Shown: positions 21,733-35,005, counted from the first letter of the stretch. The stretch: 64,000 nt of DNA from Notolepis coatsorum (GCA_963971535.1 OZ020594.1:113633474-113697473), one strand, 5' to 3'. A program made the numbers and translations. Notes: generated by a model from the sequence alone, not told the origin.

Positions 21733-22180
21733 AGTTGGGCTTTATACTAATTGAATAGGTATCAAAAGCCGAAAGAATATGAACTGAAATAACTGCGGTC
21801 AGGTGCCTCTGGAGTAAAATTTATTACAGATTTGAGTTAAAACCTTACTCAAGATTGATCTTATCAGCAAGCAAACCTCTCCAACCAAGACTCCTCCTAA
21901 GTGCTCGAGATCTGGAACAATGAGTGACGTAGAGGTCTGCAAAGTGCAGCAGACAGCCTAAGAGGTAAAAAATCTATCAGGAACAAGAGAGGGTTCATAA
22001 GAAACCACTTGAAGTGGCGTTTACTCGCGACTAACAGGGCTAGGGAGCCCTAAAGTCACTTCAACTTGAAGTAACTAAATGCTTACTTAAAGTCAGAACT
22101 TAAGTAGAAAAAACTCTACTTTGTGAATAGCAGGCTGAAATAGCCATTGCGAACAGGAGCGAATAGCAGGCTAACTAGCC
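21733..22180 (+). repeat. Second, diverged copy of the retroviral leader
   Basis: TTTATACTAATTGAATAGGT and CTCTGGAGTAAAAT, then TTACTCGCGACTAA and GCAGGCTGAAATAGCC, parallel 17128-17560 in the same order with many substitutions. It brings a leader-like block into the middle of the provirus, where pol should be. Confidence 0.75.
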
Positions 22181-22189
22181 ATTGCTAAC

Positions 22190-22386
22190 AGGACGAGGCT
22201 ACTCACATGATCAGACAGGTATATGATAACCTTGGACATGCCGGAAGTAAGAGGATGTTGGTATACCTGAGAACTAACAACATTCTCATACCTAAAACCA
22301 AACAAAGAGCGATAACAGTCCGAAAGGCCTGTGAACAATGTGCGCTGGTAAAGGGGACAAAACCTGAACCAGTGCCACATTCTTAG
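22190..22386 (+). pseudogene. Retroviral integrase N-terminal zinc-binding remnant
   Basis: The plus frame ending at a TAG (22384-22386) encodes THMIRQVYDN, then LGHAGSKRML and, 32 residues on, CEQCALVKG: the H...H...C-x2-C pattern of the integrase HHCC finger. The catalytic DDE core is absent because the next bases are a duplicate of the ORF1 tail. It is the only recognisable pol piece. Confidence 0.65.
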
Positions 22387-22389
22387 ACG

Positions 22390-22620
22390 GGGGGGGCTGT
22401 CCCCCGGAGTCAGTGGACGACGCAGCGAATGGCAAGAAGGAATATACTGACCCAGGTCAGAACTCGGAAATGGAGGAAGACCGGGATAGGTCAAGCTCCA
22501 GAGCATCCTCAAGGTCCTCACCTAAACCTCCCAGACCTCCTAGACCTCCCAGACCTCCCAGACCTCCTAGACCTCCTAGACCGAACAAGAGAGACATAGG
22601 CCTCGACCCAGGTTACAGGG
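22390..22620 (+). repeat. Partial duplicate of the ORF1 SR-rich region
   Basis: GTCCCCCGGAGTCAG through GATAGGTCAAGCTCCAGAGC matches 20283-20400 closely. It then departs into CCTCCCAGACCTCCTAG repeats encoding a (PPR)n stretch. It lies just after the integrase remnant, so the provirus has been rearranged or copied by template switching. Confidence 0.85.
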
Positions 22621-22839
22621 CGACGAGAGCCCTGAATGGACCTGAAAGAGAGAAAAGAAATGAGTCCTCTGTGGACTGTATCTGTGATGTCCTGCGAGGC
22701 CTACGGACAGGGTCACACGACCAGGCCTTCAATAGAGGACTGCTGCTACAATTCTCGGGGACAATTCAACCTACCTCAAACTATGGGAGAGATCCAAGAG
22801 GTCAGAGGGGGTGATCCCAAGATGACCAAGATGACCAAG

Positions 22840-23020
22840 ATGACCACACGATGACCACCAGGTGTTGTCTTCAGGTGCGTTGGCCGGGAACAACAGATGC
22901 AAGTCTTCCCGCCGGATACCAAGCAACAACGTGACCCCTATCCTGTCGGGCCGTCCAGCCAGGGAACAACAGATGCAAGTCTTCCCGCCGGCTACCAGGG
23001 TAACAGGGAATCAAGATGGC
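22840..23020 (+). repeat. Short duplication upstream of the polypurine tract
   Basis: GGGAACAACAGATGCAAGTC and the following CTTCCCGCCGG occur twice (about 22887 and 22965) with 78 bp between starts. No gene is visible. Confidence 0.75.
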
Positions 23021-23028
23021 AGAGGGGG
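23021..23028 (+). promoter_or_regulatory. Polypurine tract
   Basis: AGAGGGGG lies directly before the TG of the 3' LTR, the expected plus-strand primer site. Confidence 0.65.
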
Positions 23029-24769
23029 TGTGGAGAGTCACAGCCACGTGACCCCGCAATCGCCATCTCGTCCCCCAGTACAGACGCTATTAAGACAATG
23101 GAAAATGACCGACCAGGATGACAGAGGAGGTGTAAAGTGTCACAGCCAACTAGTGACACTGGTTATAATGACATCCTGCTCTTATATATGATTATGGGGA
23201 ATGTCTGTAGATTCTTCCTGGACAATGGAATCAATGGAATCAATACAATAGGTTTATTGTATATATTTGTTTTAAATCTAGGCATATGTTACTATAGGTG
23301 TCTAGATGTGATATGCATTCTGGCTGGTAAACGCCCAGTCAGAAAGGAATTGAGAAGAAACACGTTATGTGTAAACACATGTGTAAACACATGTTAAGTG
23401 CCACAAGTCAACGAGTGACATTTTGTATAGTGTTCTTGTGTTTGTTGTGTATGATTGGAGCTATGTATGTGACCTGTATATTCTTTATACACTTTAAAAC
23501 TATGTTACAGTTAATGTGCAGTCGGAATGGAGGCAGAAGTGCAGTCTCTGTTAGAGGGGGGGGGGAATGTGCTTCTCTCTATCTGTGACCTTGAGCGAAG
23601 AGCAGGCCCGAGCTGAGAGCAAGTCGGCACATGTTAACCCTTTAGTCCTGCCTGCATAGAGTAAAACCAATGATTGGTACAGGTGTATTGTATATTTATA
23701 TATATATACAATATATACAATGCAATATACAATATATATTGTATGTTGTATATAGTACAGGTTTATTGTGTATTGTAGGAACACAGGCCAGTTATTCCCT
23801 CTCAATAATGACTGAAGCCCAGAGGAATGTATGGGGCCTCTCTGCTCCAGGAGGGACTTTCTCATACTCGAATGATATGTAACTACAAAGTAATAAATAA
23901 CGGAGGGAATGATAAGACACGTACTGTACACGTACAGTGAAATGATTGGATAAATATATACTGATGTGCTAACACGCTGACTGGCTAGTGAAATTTCCTC
24001 ACTGTATATTAACCAATGACAACGAGGTCTTGTATTCCTTTATAAAGGCTAACTCACTTCCTCTCAGGAAGATTTTTTGGAGATCCCTGCATTCTGATAT
24101 ATTGTAAGCAGAAACCTGTGTACTTATAACCATGAACTGTGCCTTTAATGTAATCTTGTACTTTAAAAAAATAAACACCCTTTTTGGAACACACCTTTTT
24201 GTATCCATTCTTCTGACCAGACGGGTAAGCATTGAAATGTTTTTGCATTGTAACTTTACCCATTGCTTCGTGATGTTCATGATTTATGATGTAAAAACTT
24301 TAGAAGTGTGTCTTTAACCAGTCGGCAACAACACGGTCCCGTAATGTTCCTGATTTATGATGTAAAACTCTAGGAGTGGGCCTTTATCCACACAGAGACC
24401 TAGAGAAAGAACTATATATATATAGATGTAGAAGTGGGTTCTGTATAATGGGATTATCAAGTAACGCTACAGTGATACTACGTGTGACGGATAAGGGAAA
24501 TGGACATCATCTGAATAAAGAGTGTCCATCCCAGTGCAAATAAAATAAAAGATTCCGCAACTTCAATCACTTGACCATGGTCAATGACTGGGGGGGTCGG
24601 AACGGTGCATTCGCTGGGTCTGTCGGTCAGGTGTAACAACAACATTTTGTAGACTCATTGGGTTCTGCATGTCAACCACATCGCAGGACGCTGCTTGATG
24701 TCAAGATGGGCAGACCAATGAGTTATGAAGTTATCAATCTGACCTAAGACCTAGCGTGGGCACTTATCA
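23029..24769 (+). repeat. Retroviral 3' LTR (1741 bp)
   Basis: Direct repeat of 15368-17104, TGTGGAGAG to TTATCA, followed by the GTACA duplication. Confidence 0.93.
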
Positions 24770-25030
24770 GTACAGTACAGCTCAATACACACAATGTTTA
24801 AGGGGATGCAGACCAGAGAAAGACTTTCATCTTGTTTACATCAGGGTCCCCCATTTTCAATTCATCATAACATATTACATACATGACATACAGATAGACA
24901 GTAAACAACAGCACAGGGACCATCCAATATCAAACTATTGTTAAGGGGATGCAGACCAGAGAAAGACGTTTGTCTTGTTTACATCAGGGCCCCCCATTTG
25001 TAATTCATAGTGACAACAGCATCTAAAACA
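24770..25030 (-). repeat. DR1: rest of the interrupted copy plus a second copy
   Basis: 24770-24866 completes the DR1 copy split by the provirus (GGGGATGCAGACCAGAGAAA, TTGTTTACATCAGGG). A second, 5'-shortened copy lies at about 24938-25015. Both are inverted relative to 13649. Confidence 0.85.
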
Positions 25031-25935
<905 letters not shown>

Positions 25936-26004
25936 TGATGCGGCCAGGGGTACTGCTGAGGCACAGCGGCTCGGACGCCAGCCGGGACTACAGCTCCTGA
26001 TCCC

Positions 26005-26378
26005 CGCGTCTTCGTGACCTTTCAGACTGATCCCCATGTCTTCGTGACCTTTCAGACTGATCCCCATGTCTTCGTGACCTTTCAGACTGATCCCCATGTC
26101 TTCATGACCTTTCAGACTGATCCCCATGTCTTCGTGACCTTTCTGACTGATCCCCATGTCTTCATGACCTTTCAGACTGATCCCCATGTCTTTGTGACCT
26201 TTCAGACTGATCCCCATGTCTTCATGACCTTTCAGACTGATCCCCATGTCTTCGTGACATTTCAGACTGATCCCCATGTCTTCGTGACCTTTCAGACTGA
26301 TCCCCATGTCTTCGTGACCTTTCAGACTGATCCCCATGTCTTCATGACCTTTCAGACTGATCCCCATGTCTTCATTTA
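26005..26378 (+). repeat. 30-bp minisatellite, about 12 copies, in the PHLDB 3' UTR
   Basis: CTTTCAGACTGATCCCCATG plus TCTTCGTGAC repeats head to tail with mostly C/T or G/A variants. Because 30 is a multiple of three it is open in several frames on both strands; these are not genes. It starts about 70 bp after the stop codon. Confidence 0.95.
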
Positions 26379-26440
26379 TTTACTGAAGATGTTTTTAGTA
26401 AAATTTCAACAGGATTTCTATCCTTTACAATGGGTTTTAA

Positions 26441-26701
26441 AGGCGCTATAGATGACATTCAGCCACTAGATGTCACACTAGAGCACCAGCATGTCATTTA
26501 GCCAATCAGGTGCATTCCATTGGAAGTAGGAAGGGGATACATGCACGCAACATGTAAACTATAATTGTGGATGCACAAAATTTTTTTAAATGATAAATTC
26601 ATTAGCTAATTAAAATAAAATATTTGTATTCTGCACCTTTCTAAAAGCTCTGTGGATGTATACATTTTTTTAACATTACATTTTTTTTATCTATAGCACC
26701 T
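26441..26701. mobile_element. MITE, 261 bp, TTAA duplication
   Basis: Ends are AGGCGCTATAGAT (26441) and ATCTATAGCACCT (to 26701), inverted with one mismatch, each flanked by TTAA (26437-26440, 26702-26705). The ends fit a piggyBac-type TTAA target, or a Harbinger-type TAA/TTA target if the boundary shifts by one base. Confidence 0.75.
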
Positions 26702-26705
26702 TTAA

Positions 26706-28020
26706 TAAGACTGTTTGATCCAAATGGAGAATTCACCCTTATTTGGACAACTCAGTGTCGACAGATATGGGGAGCAGACCTGGATGAATTTAAACGGGGG
26801 AAAAAATCCTTTCACTTACCTGAATTGCGACGTAGCCAGTGTGCAAGTTAGTTCAAACAAGCTCTTCGCTGGACTAGATTCTGAGAGAGACATAGTAGCG
26901 ATGCGGCCGCGGAGGAAGGATACGTGTCTCACATGCCGGGACTAGCTCCCATCCCTTGTTTTGTTACTTCTCATTTCTTTCCCCGTTTATTCTTTCACGA
27001 GGACCTTTTCTGCCGACGTGCCTTCGAATAATTGCAACGCTGGATTTCGCCAGTTGTTGTTTTTTGTCATAGTATGCCAACAGTCTTTTTATTGTGAAAT
27101 ATATTATGGTGACAATACACCAGGAATGTGACTGAACGGTCAGTCGTGTGCAACTGACAATTTCAAGAAAATACAGAAGGCCGGCTAAAGTAATAGTCGT
27201 GCTTATTAAAGATGGGTTTTTGCCATAAGGAGAAACTCCACAGGGGGCTCCTGGGTCAGGGTCAAATACGTGATGGATTCAAATGTTTAGACCGTTTCAT
27301 CTGTGGCTATATAGTTAGCTAAATGTATATTATGTAAGAAAGGTGTACTTAGAGCTGTTTCCCCGAAGCCTGTTTTTGGGCTTCAAACTTCGTCAGCGTT
27401 TTTCGAACCTTCGTTTTTAATTACAAAACAAATCAAATCTATTTTACATTTATTTTTTTGTTTTATAAAATATCCTCAAACTAAATCCTCAATTTGAATA
27501 AAGTGATTAATCTGATTAAATTAGTCTTTTTTTAATAAATAAAATCAACGTTCTTTAATGAATATAACTCATCAGTTTCGTCAACATAAATAATGCAATC
27601 AGCGCACGGTTGGTACGAAAGTGATGCTGCCGTCTTGATGGAGCGCCGAGCGCCAAGCGGATGCAGACCGGCTACATCATTTATGATAAATGTTTTATTT
27701 AAATGATGAGTCATATACTATAATAGTATAATACTATAATATTAGTGTAGCCTAATCTGTATCTGCAACTGTGAAGAAAAACCCCATTGGTTTAAACAGA
27801 ATGAATAGACACATAGAAAAAATATTTATATAAAAAAAAAAATAATAATTAAGAATTCGAATGTTGATTTAGAATTCGAACGCCAACGTAACGAGCGAAG
27901 GTCCGAACGTTCAAACGTCTGGGCTCAGCCCCGTGTTCTGTGATCTGACGCTCGATGGCCTCGCAGTTTTATCACCAGAGAGAAGTTACTGGCACCTCCT
28001 CAGGGCTTCGGGTGGAGCTT
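26706..28020. other. No gene recognised
   Basis: AT-rich with short frames only (26715-26945 plus, 27714-27532 minus), none with a known motif. Words near 27385-27420 (TTTTTCGAACCTTCG) and 27890-27920 (CGAAGGTCCGAACGTTC) are roughly inverted and may be ends of a decayed DNA transposon. Confidence 0.45.
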
Positions 28021-28021
28021 C

Positions 28022-28466
<445 letters not shown>

Positions 28467-28754
28467 ATGTGTTTCCAGTTACTCTGACTTGGTCACATGC
28501 TATAACTCCAGCTGCTCACGTTTCACAGTGAAAGCAGTTTTACCATCAGATCCACCACTTCAGGACGAATGCAGGAATTAACCAAATAATTATTTTATTT
28601 TCAAATTGTCCCTATTTCACTGCTACGATGTCACACTGTGTCACCAGATTACTGTGGTGTGAAAAAGGGGCTGAATGCCACTCACTCTCATTGGAAACAA
28701 CAGAGGTCGTATCGAAATTACCTTTTGTTCGTGTGGTGTCGGGGTGGTGTGATT

Positions 28755-28850
28755 TTAACCCTTTCACCGCCGCACTACCAAAACAGTTAACCCTTTCACT
28801 GCAACAATTCACAGAAGGTTAACCCTTTCACTGCCACACAACAGCCGGTT
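28755..28850. repeat. Three copies of TTAACCCTTTCAC
   Basis: TTAACCCTTTCAC(C/T)GC occurs at about 28756, 28789 and 28819, spaced about 31 bp. The word resembles piggyBac-like ends and also the 1020 boundary, but no inverted partner is seen. Confidence 0.6.
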
Positions 28851-28924
28851 ATGAGGCCATACAATGTTTGTGTGAGCTCTATGAACACCCAAATGAGGTT
28901 CATATTCTAGCATTGCTAGAATGT

Positions 28925-29293
28925 CTGAACCGGAATTAGAACCGCATTTGAGTGTAATAGCTCACACAGACATCATTTGGGTGTAATAGCTCACACAGAC
29001 ATCATTTGGGTGTAATAGCTTACACAGACATCATTTGGGTGTAATAGCTCACACAGACATCATGTGGGTGTAATAGCTCACACAGACATCATTTGGGTGT
29101 AATAGCTCACACAGACATCATTTGGGTGTAATAGCTCACACAGACATCATTTGGGTGTAATAGTTCACACAGACATCATTTGGGTGTAATAGCTCACACA
29201 GACATCATGTGGGTGTAATAGCTCACACAGACATAATTTGGGTGTAATAGCTCACATAGACATCATGTGGGTGTAATAGCTCACACAGACACA
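28925..29293. repeat. 29-bp minisatellite, about 12 copies
   Basis: GGGTGTAATAGCTCACACAG plus ACATCATTT repeats with occasional GTGGG, TTAC and CATAG variants. It ends in an ACACAGACACAAAC variant. Confidence 0.95.
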
Positions 29294-29444
29294 AACATTC
29301 TATGGCACAGCCTCATTAATTAGCCCCCGATTTTACATCCCAGTGACATCACTGATTGGGGAGTTCTCTCTCTGATTCCTACCTTTAGGAGAGAGCGGTG
29401 TGCGTTCACTGACTGAACTGTCCTGGGGTACAGGAAGAACATAT

Positions 29445-29697
29445 GGGGACGACAGGGTCTCAGGAGGGAGAGCAGTCGTTTGGTAATCCGGAGGTTCCCG
29501 GTTCGATTCCGGCTCCTCCTGGCAGCGCGTCGAAGTGTCCTTGAGCAAGACACTTAACCCCTAACTGCTCCCGATGAGCAGGTTGGCACCTCGCATGGTG
29601 GCCTCCGCCGTCGGCGTGTGAATGTGTGAGTGAACGCGAGGCTCATGTTGTAAAGCGCTTTGGATACAAATATAAATACAGTCCATTTACCATCATC
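29445..29697 (+). mobile_element. tRNA-derived teleost SINE
   Basis: The head has a B box, GGTTCGATTCC (29499-29509), and an A-box-like AGGAGGGAGAGC (about 29463), so it is tRNA-derived. The body TGTCCTTGAGCAAGACACTT and the end AAAGCGCTTTGGATACAAAT, then ATACAGTCCATTTACCA, are the conserved central and tail parts of a common teleost SINE family. The Pol III boxes look intact. It is not a tRNA gene: there is no cloverleaf beyond the head. Confidence 0.88.
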
Positions 29698-29699
29698 CA

Positions 29700-30925
29700 C
29701 TTATGTTCATTCTTAAAATGGGTGGCATTCCCCCTTTAATGCCAAACTACCTGCGATTAAGAAATTAAAGAAATAAAATACTGGTCAAACACGGTCAAGG
29801 CTCTCCTGACGGGGCAATAACATAATTATAACTTTTATATATTTTTCAACTTACTTCTATGGTCCACATGGGCTCCTCAGTGGCTTTGACTCGGACCAGA
29901 GGAGAGGATTATTATCAGTGACCTGTGACGAGACGGAGGGTGTCATGCTGCTCAGGGCCACTAGGGGTCATTACACCACTTACTCTTATTATACTGTATT
30001 ATTAGTAGCTATTATGACTATACTGCATCTTATCAGTAATGCCTTTGTTTTGTACTGTACATCATCAAGATGAGATGGGACATTGGTATATTGTTGTAAA
30101 GGTGTAATGTGTTTTTTTCCCTCTTTAATGTTGGGTTTCTGTCGACCAAGTTTAATGACGTAAGAACCGAGAGAGGCGTCGCAGTGGGAGAGACCCGATC
30201 ATTGGTATTAGTTCACATCTTATCCTGGATTCTCAGCGTCGGTTCTTGTATTTGACCAAAAGTGTATCGACATGCAAAGTTCCATCTATTTATGATGCAG
30301 TTGTTTTACTTTCTGACTTTCATGTAAATTCTTCCAACAAATATTGAGTGTTACGTACCAAGTGTGTAGTTGCTCTTTTTGACCAGAAGGGGTGTCGATT
30401 CTGTTTCCATGGAAACTTCTATCTGTTGTTATTATTCCCAGATTTTTTATCAAGACTGTTTTCCTTTCTACATTTGAATTACACAAATGGCCACTTTCTA
30501 TTCAGATGATACTCTTATTTATGCTATTACCAATGCATGTACCTTCATTTTGTATTTCCACATGGAAAATAAAACAAGGTTATATATTTAAAATGTGGGG
30601 TTTTGTGTTGAGGTTTATTGTTAAAGAAATAAAGCAAACAACAACAACACAAAGAGTGTAGGGGGGAGTGGAGCACAACCTAACCTTTTTTATTTTTGCT
30701 AAATAATTACAAATATTTATGTTAATAGTGTTTTTATACAAGCAATATACACATCTGTGCTACAAATCAACTCTGTACATTTGTTTCAATAAAATGTTAT
30801 GTGTGAAAATTAGATCTGTGGACATATGGTTCATGCTGCTCTGAAACCTATGCAGTGTAACATCATGGCTAATGTTACACTGCACTGTTTTATTTGACTG
30901 CCAGGGATATAATGTGACACATTGA
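29700..30925. other. No gene recognised
   Basis: Unique-looking AT-rich sequence with several polyadenylation-like AATAAA words (about 30569, 30630). The small frames (30286-30486 minus, 30392-30661 plus) show no known motif. Confidence 0.5.
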
Positions 30926-31080
30926 CAGTGTTGGGCAGTAACGCGTTACAGTAATAACATTACTTGTCCCAGTAACAAGTAGTGTAACAAATTACTGCCT
31001 CGATTTCAGTAATAATATTACAGTTACCTCATCGAAACAACTTGTTACTTCATTACTTTGACAAAACCAAAGAGAACATT
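30926..31080 (+). mobile_element. Fragment of a hAT-like teleost repeat
   Basis: CAGTGTTGGGCAGTAACGCG begins a sequence built of TAATAACATTACTTG and AACAAGTAGTGTAAC words, as in a common fish hAT-type repeat with TIR CAGTGTTGGG. The opposite end is missing. Confidence 0.55.
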
Positions 31081-31144
31081 GTTGATGATCTGTCTAAACT
31101 GCGCTCAAGGCTTAGGAGTGCATTGTGAGAAAATCCAATCTCAA

Positions 31145-31412
31145 CAGTGGAGGCGTCCTCTACACTCTAAAAGATGAAACAGATGTCCTCTACACTCTAA
31201 AAGATGAAACAGGCGTCCTCTACACTCTAAAAGATGAAACAGATGTCCTCTACACTCTAAAAGATTAAACAGTGGAGGCGTCCTCTACACTCTAAAAGAT
31301 GAAACAGACGTCCTCTACACTCTAAAAGATGAAACAGATGTCCTCTACACTCTAAAAGATTAAACAGTGGAGGCGTCCTCTACATTCTAAAAGATGAAAC
31401 AGGCATCCTCTA
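31145..31412. repeat. 30-bp minisatellite, split by a hAT element
   Basis: TCCTCTACACTCTAAAAGAT plus GAAACAGATG units, about nine copies including GTGGAGGCG variants. The array is cut at TCCTCTA (31412) and resumes CACTCTAAA at 33852, with another unit to about 33890. Confidence 0.92.
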
Positions 31413-31551
31413 CAGGAGTGGTTCCCAACCTTTTTTGAGTACTGTACCCCCAAAGCATTTCAAGCCAGCCTAAAGTACCCCCTACTACGCAATCAATCGT
31501 GGTGATCCCCAGGATATATAATTAATAGTCTCTATATTGTGGCAGACCGGC

Positions 31552-31817
<266 letters not shown>

Positions 31818-31944
31818 TGAGTGGATGACCTGGATAAAGTCACATGGTCACACAGGTTGGCAGTTTATTGAAGTAAAGTTTTAGTTCTGAGGTCTGACAT
31901 CATCACCTCATTCCCATTGTAACATTAAGTTAACAAAGCACTGA

Positions 31945-32160
31945 AGACTCAAAACTAAGATAACATAAGATAAGATGAGATGAGATACGATGCGATATGA
32001 TACAATCAGATGAAATATTTCTTTATTGATCCCCTTGGGTACATGTGGGTGTCATAGCAGCATGGGGGAGGGGAGGTATAGGTATGGGCAGGGTAATAGC
32101 AGAAAGACATAAATATAGGCAATAGAATTAGATCTGAATATAAAAAGATGTAAATGGGAT
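31945..32160 (-). mobile_element. LINE/SINE 3' end inside the hAT element
   Basis: ATTTCTTTATTGATCCCC on the plus strand is the complement of a teleost retroposon 3' end (GGGGATCAATAAAGAAAT). The tail is the degenerate GATA/GATG run at 31965-32010. Confidence 0.65.
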
Positions 32161-32390
32161 GGTTTCATGCTATTATTCGAAAGCATGAGGAAACACATTG
32201 GCTGTGGTTGCTCTGTAGTTGTGACAGTAAATCCAGAGAGCACATAATATTCACCAAACTGACGATTCTTCACTTTCTCCGTTTTCTTTTTCTTCTGAAT
32301 GGGTTCTCCTGATTCAGCAGTATCACCTGTGCTGTTGTTGCTGGATGAACCAGCTCGACTCAGCCATTGATCCATAATGTTAACAGACAT
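32161..32390 (-). pseudogene. hAT transposase N-terminus (ZBED/SCAND3-like)
   Basis: Minus from the ATG at 32390 (or MDQWL, 32372): MDQWLSRAG, a KKKKTEK basic run, FGEYYVLSGFTVT, then QPMCFLMLSNNSMKPSHL. This follows the start of Charlie-type hAT transposases, where a short MDxFL leader precedes a GFT box and a Cys2 finger QCxxC...LSNxSMKPSKLKRH. Here one Cys and the later His are lost and the frame fails afterwards. No DDE or dimerisation region remains. Confidence 0.75.
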
Positions 32391-32539
32391 TTTGAAAGAG
32401 GCTTGATATTTTGCTAACTAGCTACACTACAATGATGATGCTCGGTGGAACACCCGACAGTCCGGTGGGAAGCTGAACCTTGCGCGATAGAACAAGTATA
32501 GCCAATAATAATATTATATCCATCAAATTATTACTTAAT

Positions 32540-33640
32540 TTGAATTCCCCCAATTTTGGCATGCATTATTCTTTATTTGGGTACAGTTTTCCTGTACATA
32601 CATTTTTTTTTTTTTTACAGTAGGAAAGCAGGAGGGCTATCGGTTCATAATTTCGAACAGTACTATTTCTCTTTTATGCTCAGGCCGTTGCTAAGATGGT
32701 TCAATAATGATTCTGACATACCATGGGTGAATATGGAGAAGCACATTGTATCTCCATATACACTCAAATATATCCTCTTTTCTGGTCTATCCCAAAGCTT
32801 TTGCCGTACTAAATTCGGCCCAATTATAGCACATTCAATTTACGTTTGGAAATATATTGCCGAAATGGGACAGTGGGACACAAAATGGCACCTAGATACC
32901 CCTATTTTTGATAACAACTTCTTACTGTTGGGAGGGAAACCAGCTAAATTTCCCAATTGGCAAAGACAAGGTATTCACAAACTATCTGACATATACAGTG
33001 AATACGGTCTCAGATCCTTTCAAGAGCTCAAACAAATCTATAATGTCCCTAGTACATCCTTATTTTTTTATTTACAGTTGCGCACTGCAATGTGCACTTA
33101 TGGTGTCCCATGGAATCAGCCTTTACCAGTTCATCCTTTAATGATTATAGTGAGTGGCATAAATGTTAAAAATGGTTTTGTTTCTGGGTTATATAATAAA
33201 ATACAAGGAAAACTAAACAGAACTACAGGTAATACCACTGTCTGGAATATAGATTTAAAGGATTACAATGCCTGCATAAATTGGCAGAATGTATGGGATA
33301 ATATTCCGTTAACCTCTCGTAATTATAATAATCAATTAACTCATCACAAACTGATACAAAGATTTTATCGGTCACCCAGGAAACTGTCAAATCAAAGTTT
33401 TACAAAGTCCCCTATGTGCTTTATGTCTGCAAAAAGTCATAGGAACATACATACATATGATGTGGGAATGTCCAGGAGTACTAGCTTTTTGGGCCAAGGT
33501 TGCATTATTTCTCACTAATATAACGGAGATAAACATACCTTGTTTGCCACACATTTTATTATTAAACGATGATTCATCTCTAAAAATCACAACTGCAAGC
33601 AGGCAGGCTATACACAGTATATGACTATACTGACGGACAA
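32540..33640 (+). pseudogene. L1/Tx1-like LINE ORF2, C-terminal part
   Basis: 32622-33518 encodes the region after the RT core: KAGGLSVHNFEQYY (the KGGLGLPxF-type thumb motif), a PLLRWFNNDSDIPWV segment, TLKYILFSGLS and LYSEYG-like text, FYLQLR. After a frameshift near 33420 the next frame gives TYIHMMWECPGVLAFW, the conserved C-terminal HMxWECP box of Tx1/L1-like elements. It is a 5'-truncated insertion into the hAT element; endonuclease and RT core are missing. Confidence 0.82.
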
Positions 33641-33890
33641 TCTATATAGTGAAAAGACACTTTTTTATGCCACTGTGGGAATTAATATGAAATGCTGATG
33701 TGAATGTCTCTTTCCTCTGAACTTGTTTAAAAAAAAAATGCTTAAAAAAAAGTTGGTAAAAAAAAATTAAAAAAAATCTTTTCATGTACCCCCTGGGGAC
33801 CACCCACGTACCCCTAGGGGTACGCGTACCCCCGGTTGGGAAACACTGAGTCACTCTAAATCTAAAAGATGAAACAGGCGTCCTCTACAG

Positions 33891-34542
33891 ACACAATGCG
33901 ATTAAGAATAGAGTTAAAGAAGACTTGTCCGGCCTATGGGGACATTAACTTGTGATTTCGGGCTTTACAAATACATTTGATTTGATTTAATGATTTAGGT
34001 ATACATAGTTTATTTCAGAGTGATGTTGTCTCTGTTTCCTATGTTGTCAAATCCACACACTTTATGCCTAGAATGTTTTGTTTGGTTTTCAATACATATA
34101 ATGGCAATACAATCAATCTAATCGAATCATTCTTTTAGCAAGATTTCATATCCACAAATCCAAATTGAATAACTAAACACTTGTTTATTATTTTAAAATG
34201 AAACCAAGCAAATCATGAAAACTCATTTCTCCTCCAAAAACAAAAAGGCTATTAATAAGAGAATAAATGTGTCCACCTCTTTCAATGTATTTGTATGAAT
34301 GAACATTATTCTGGCTTTGTATATTATTTTTTGTAATCACTACATGATAGTGATTGATTGATGTCACTTCAATCAATCAATAAAATCCTTTTTTTAACCA
34401 GATAAGCATCATTGAGATTAAAATGTCTTTATACACTGCCAGACGTTTGATTTCCCCATCAGTTTGAATCATCATCATCAACCTTTATTTATTCTCTACA
34501 TTTTCAATGTAGTCGAGACTTTACAGACTTTACAGACATTTC
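33891..34542. other. Assorted retroposon tails, no gene
   Basis: A LINE/SINE tail-like GGGCTTTACAAATACATTTG with (TTGAT)n at about 33959-33990, and a minus-strand LINE 3' end with AACCAGATAAGCATCATTGA near 34397. No coding frame. Confidence 0.5.
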
Positions 34543-34997
34543 AAGTTTCTTTATTAGTTGTCATACAGAAGTACAGAATACTTTTATACAAAATGCTTCT
34601 TTCTGTTATGCTCCAGAGACTGTGCTAGACAAGGACAAGTATAAAATAGAATGCACACATTTCTACAATATAACAATAATACATATTAATAGCTATCTAC
34701 ATAGTACTCTCAGTCCAGAGTGCACCACAGCAATTAGTAAAACTTCAAACATAAGAATAGGTATAAAAGACAATAAAAGTAGTGTAATATAGACGTGCAG
34801 ATTTAAGAATAGGCATAAAATATATAATGTCGCTTGAAGGCATGTGAACCCCCCCCCCGGAACAGTCAGTCCCCCGAACACCTCACACATCAATCCCCAC
34901 CACATCCCCATCCAAGACACCCCCTGATAAAGCACGCCATGACCGAAGGAGAACATAAACAGCCCGCATGTGGTAACCTGATCTCACCTCAATTATA
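34543..34997 (-). mobile_element. LINE 3' UTR/tail, second copy of the 14-kb type
   Basis: TTTCAAGTTTCTTTATTAGT and the following 90 bp match 14045-14135. It continues with TATAAAATAGAA and C-rich sequence to about 34930. No coding part. Confidence 0.7.
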
Positions 34998-35005
34998 CAA
35001 TGGCA

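Larger units (their letters stand above)
15368..24769 (+). mobile_element. Endogenous retrovirus, 9.4 kb, two LTRs, most of pol and env missing
   Basis: Near-identical direct repeats of about 1.74 kb (15368-17104 and 23029-24769), each beginning TGTGGAGAG and ending TTATCA, flank an internal region. The provirus is bounded by a 5-bp duplication GTACA (15363-15367, 24770-24774) inside a DR1 repeat. A primer-binding-like TGGCGTCCCT follows the 5' LTR and a purine tract AGAGGGGG precedes the 3' LTR. The interior holds GCTAGC-rich arrays, a 657-codon ORF, a second ORF, a duplicated leader, an integrase zinc-finger remnant and a partial duplicate of the ORF1 tail. No RT, RNase H, integrase core or env is seen, so it is defective. 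About a dozen differences between the LTRs suggest a fairly young insertion. The retroviral genus cannot be set without RT. Confidence 0.93.

Noticed and set aside
15368-24769. Assignment of the provirus to foamy or epsilon retroviruses
   Set aside because: The long LTR and fish host are suggestive, but with RT and env missing nothing decisive can be read.
29445-29520. tRNA gene
   Set aside because: A and B boxes belong to a SINE head; the downstream body and tail are SINE sequence and no cloverleaf closes.
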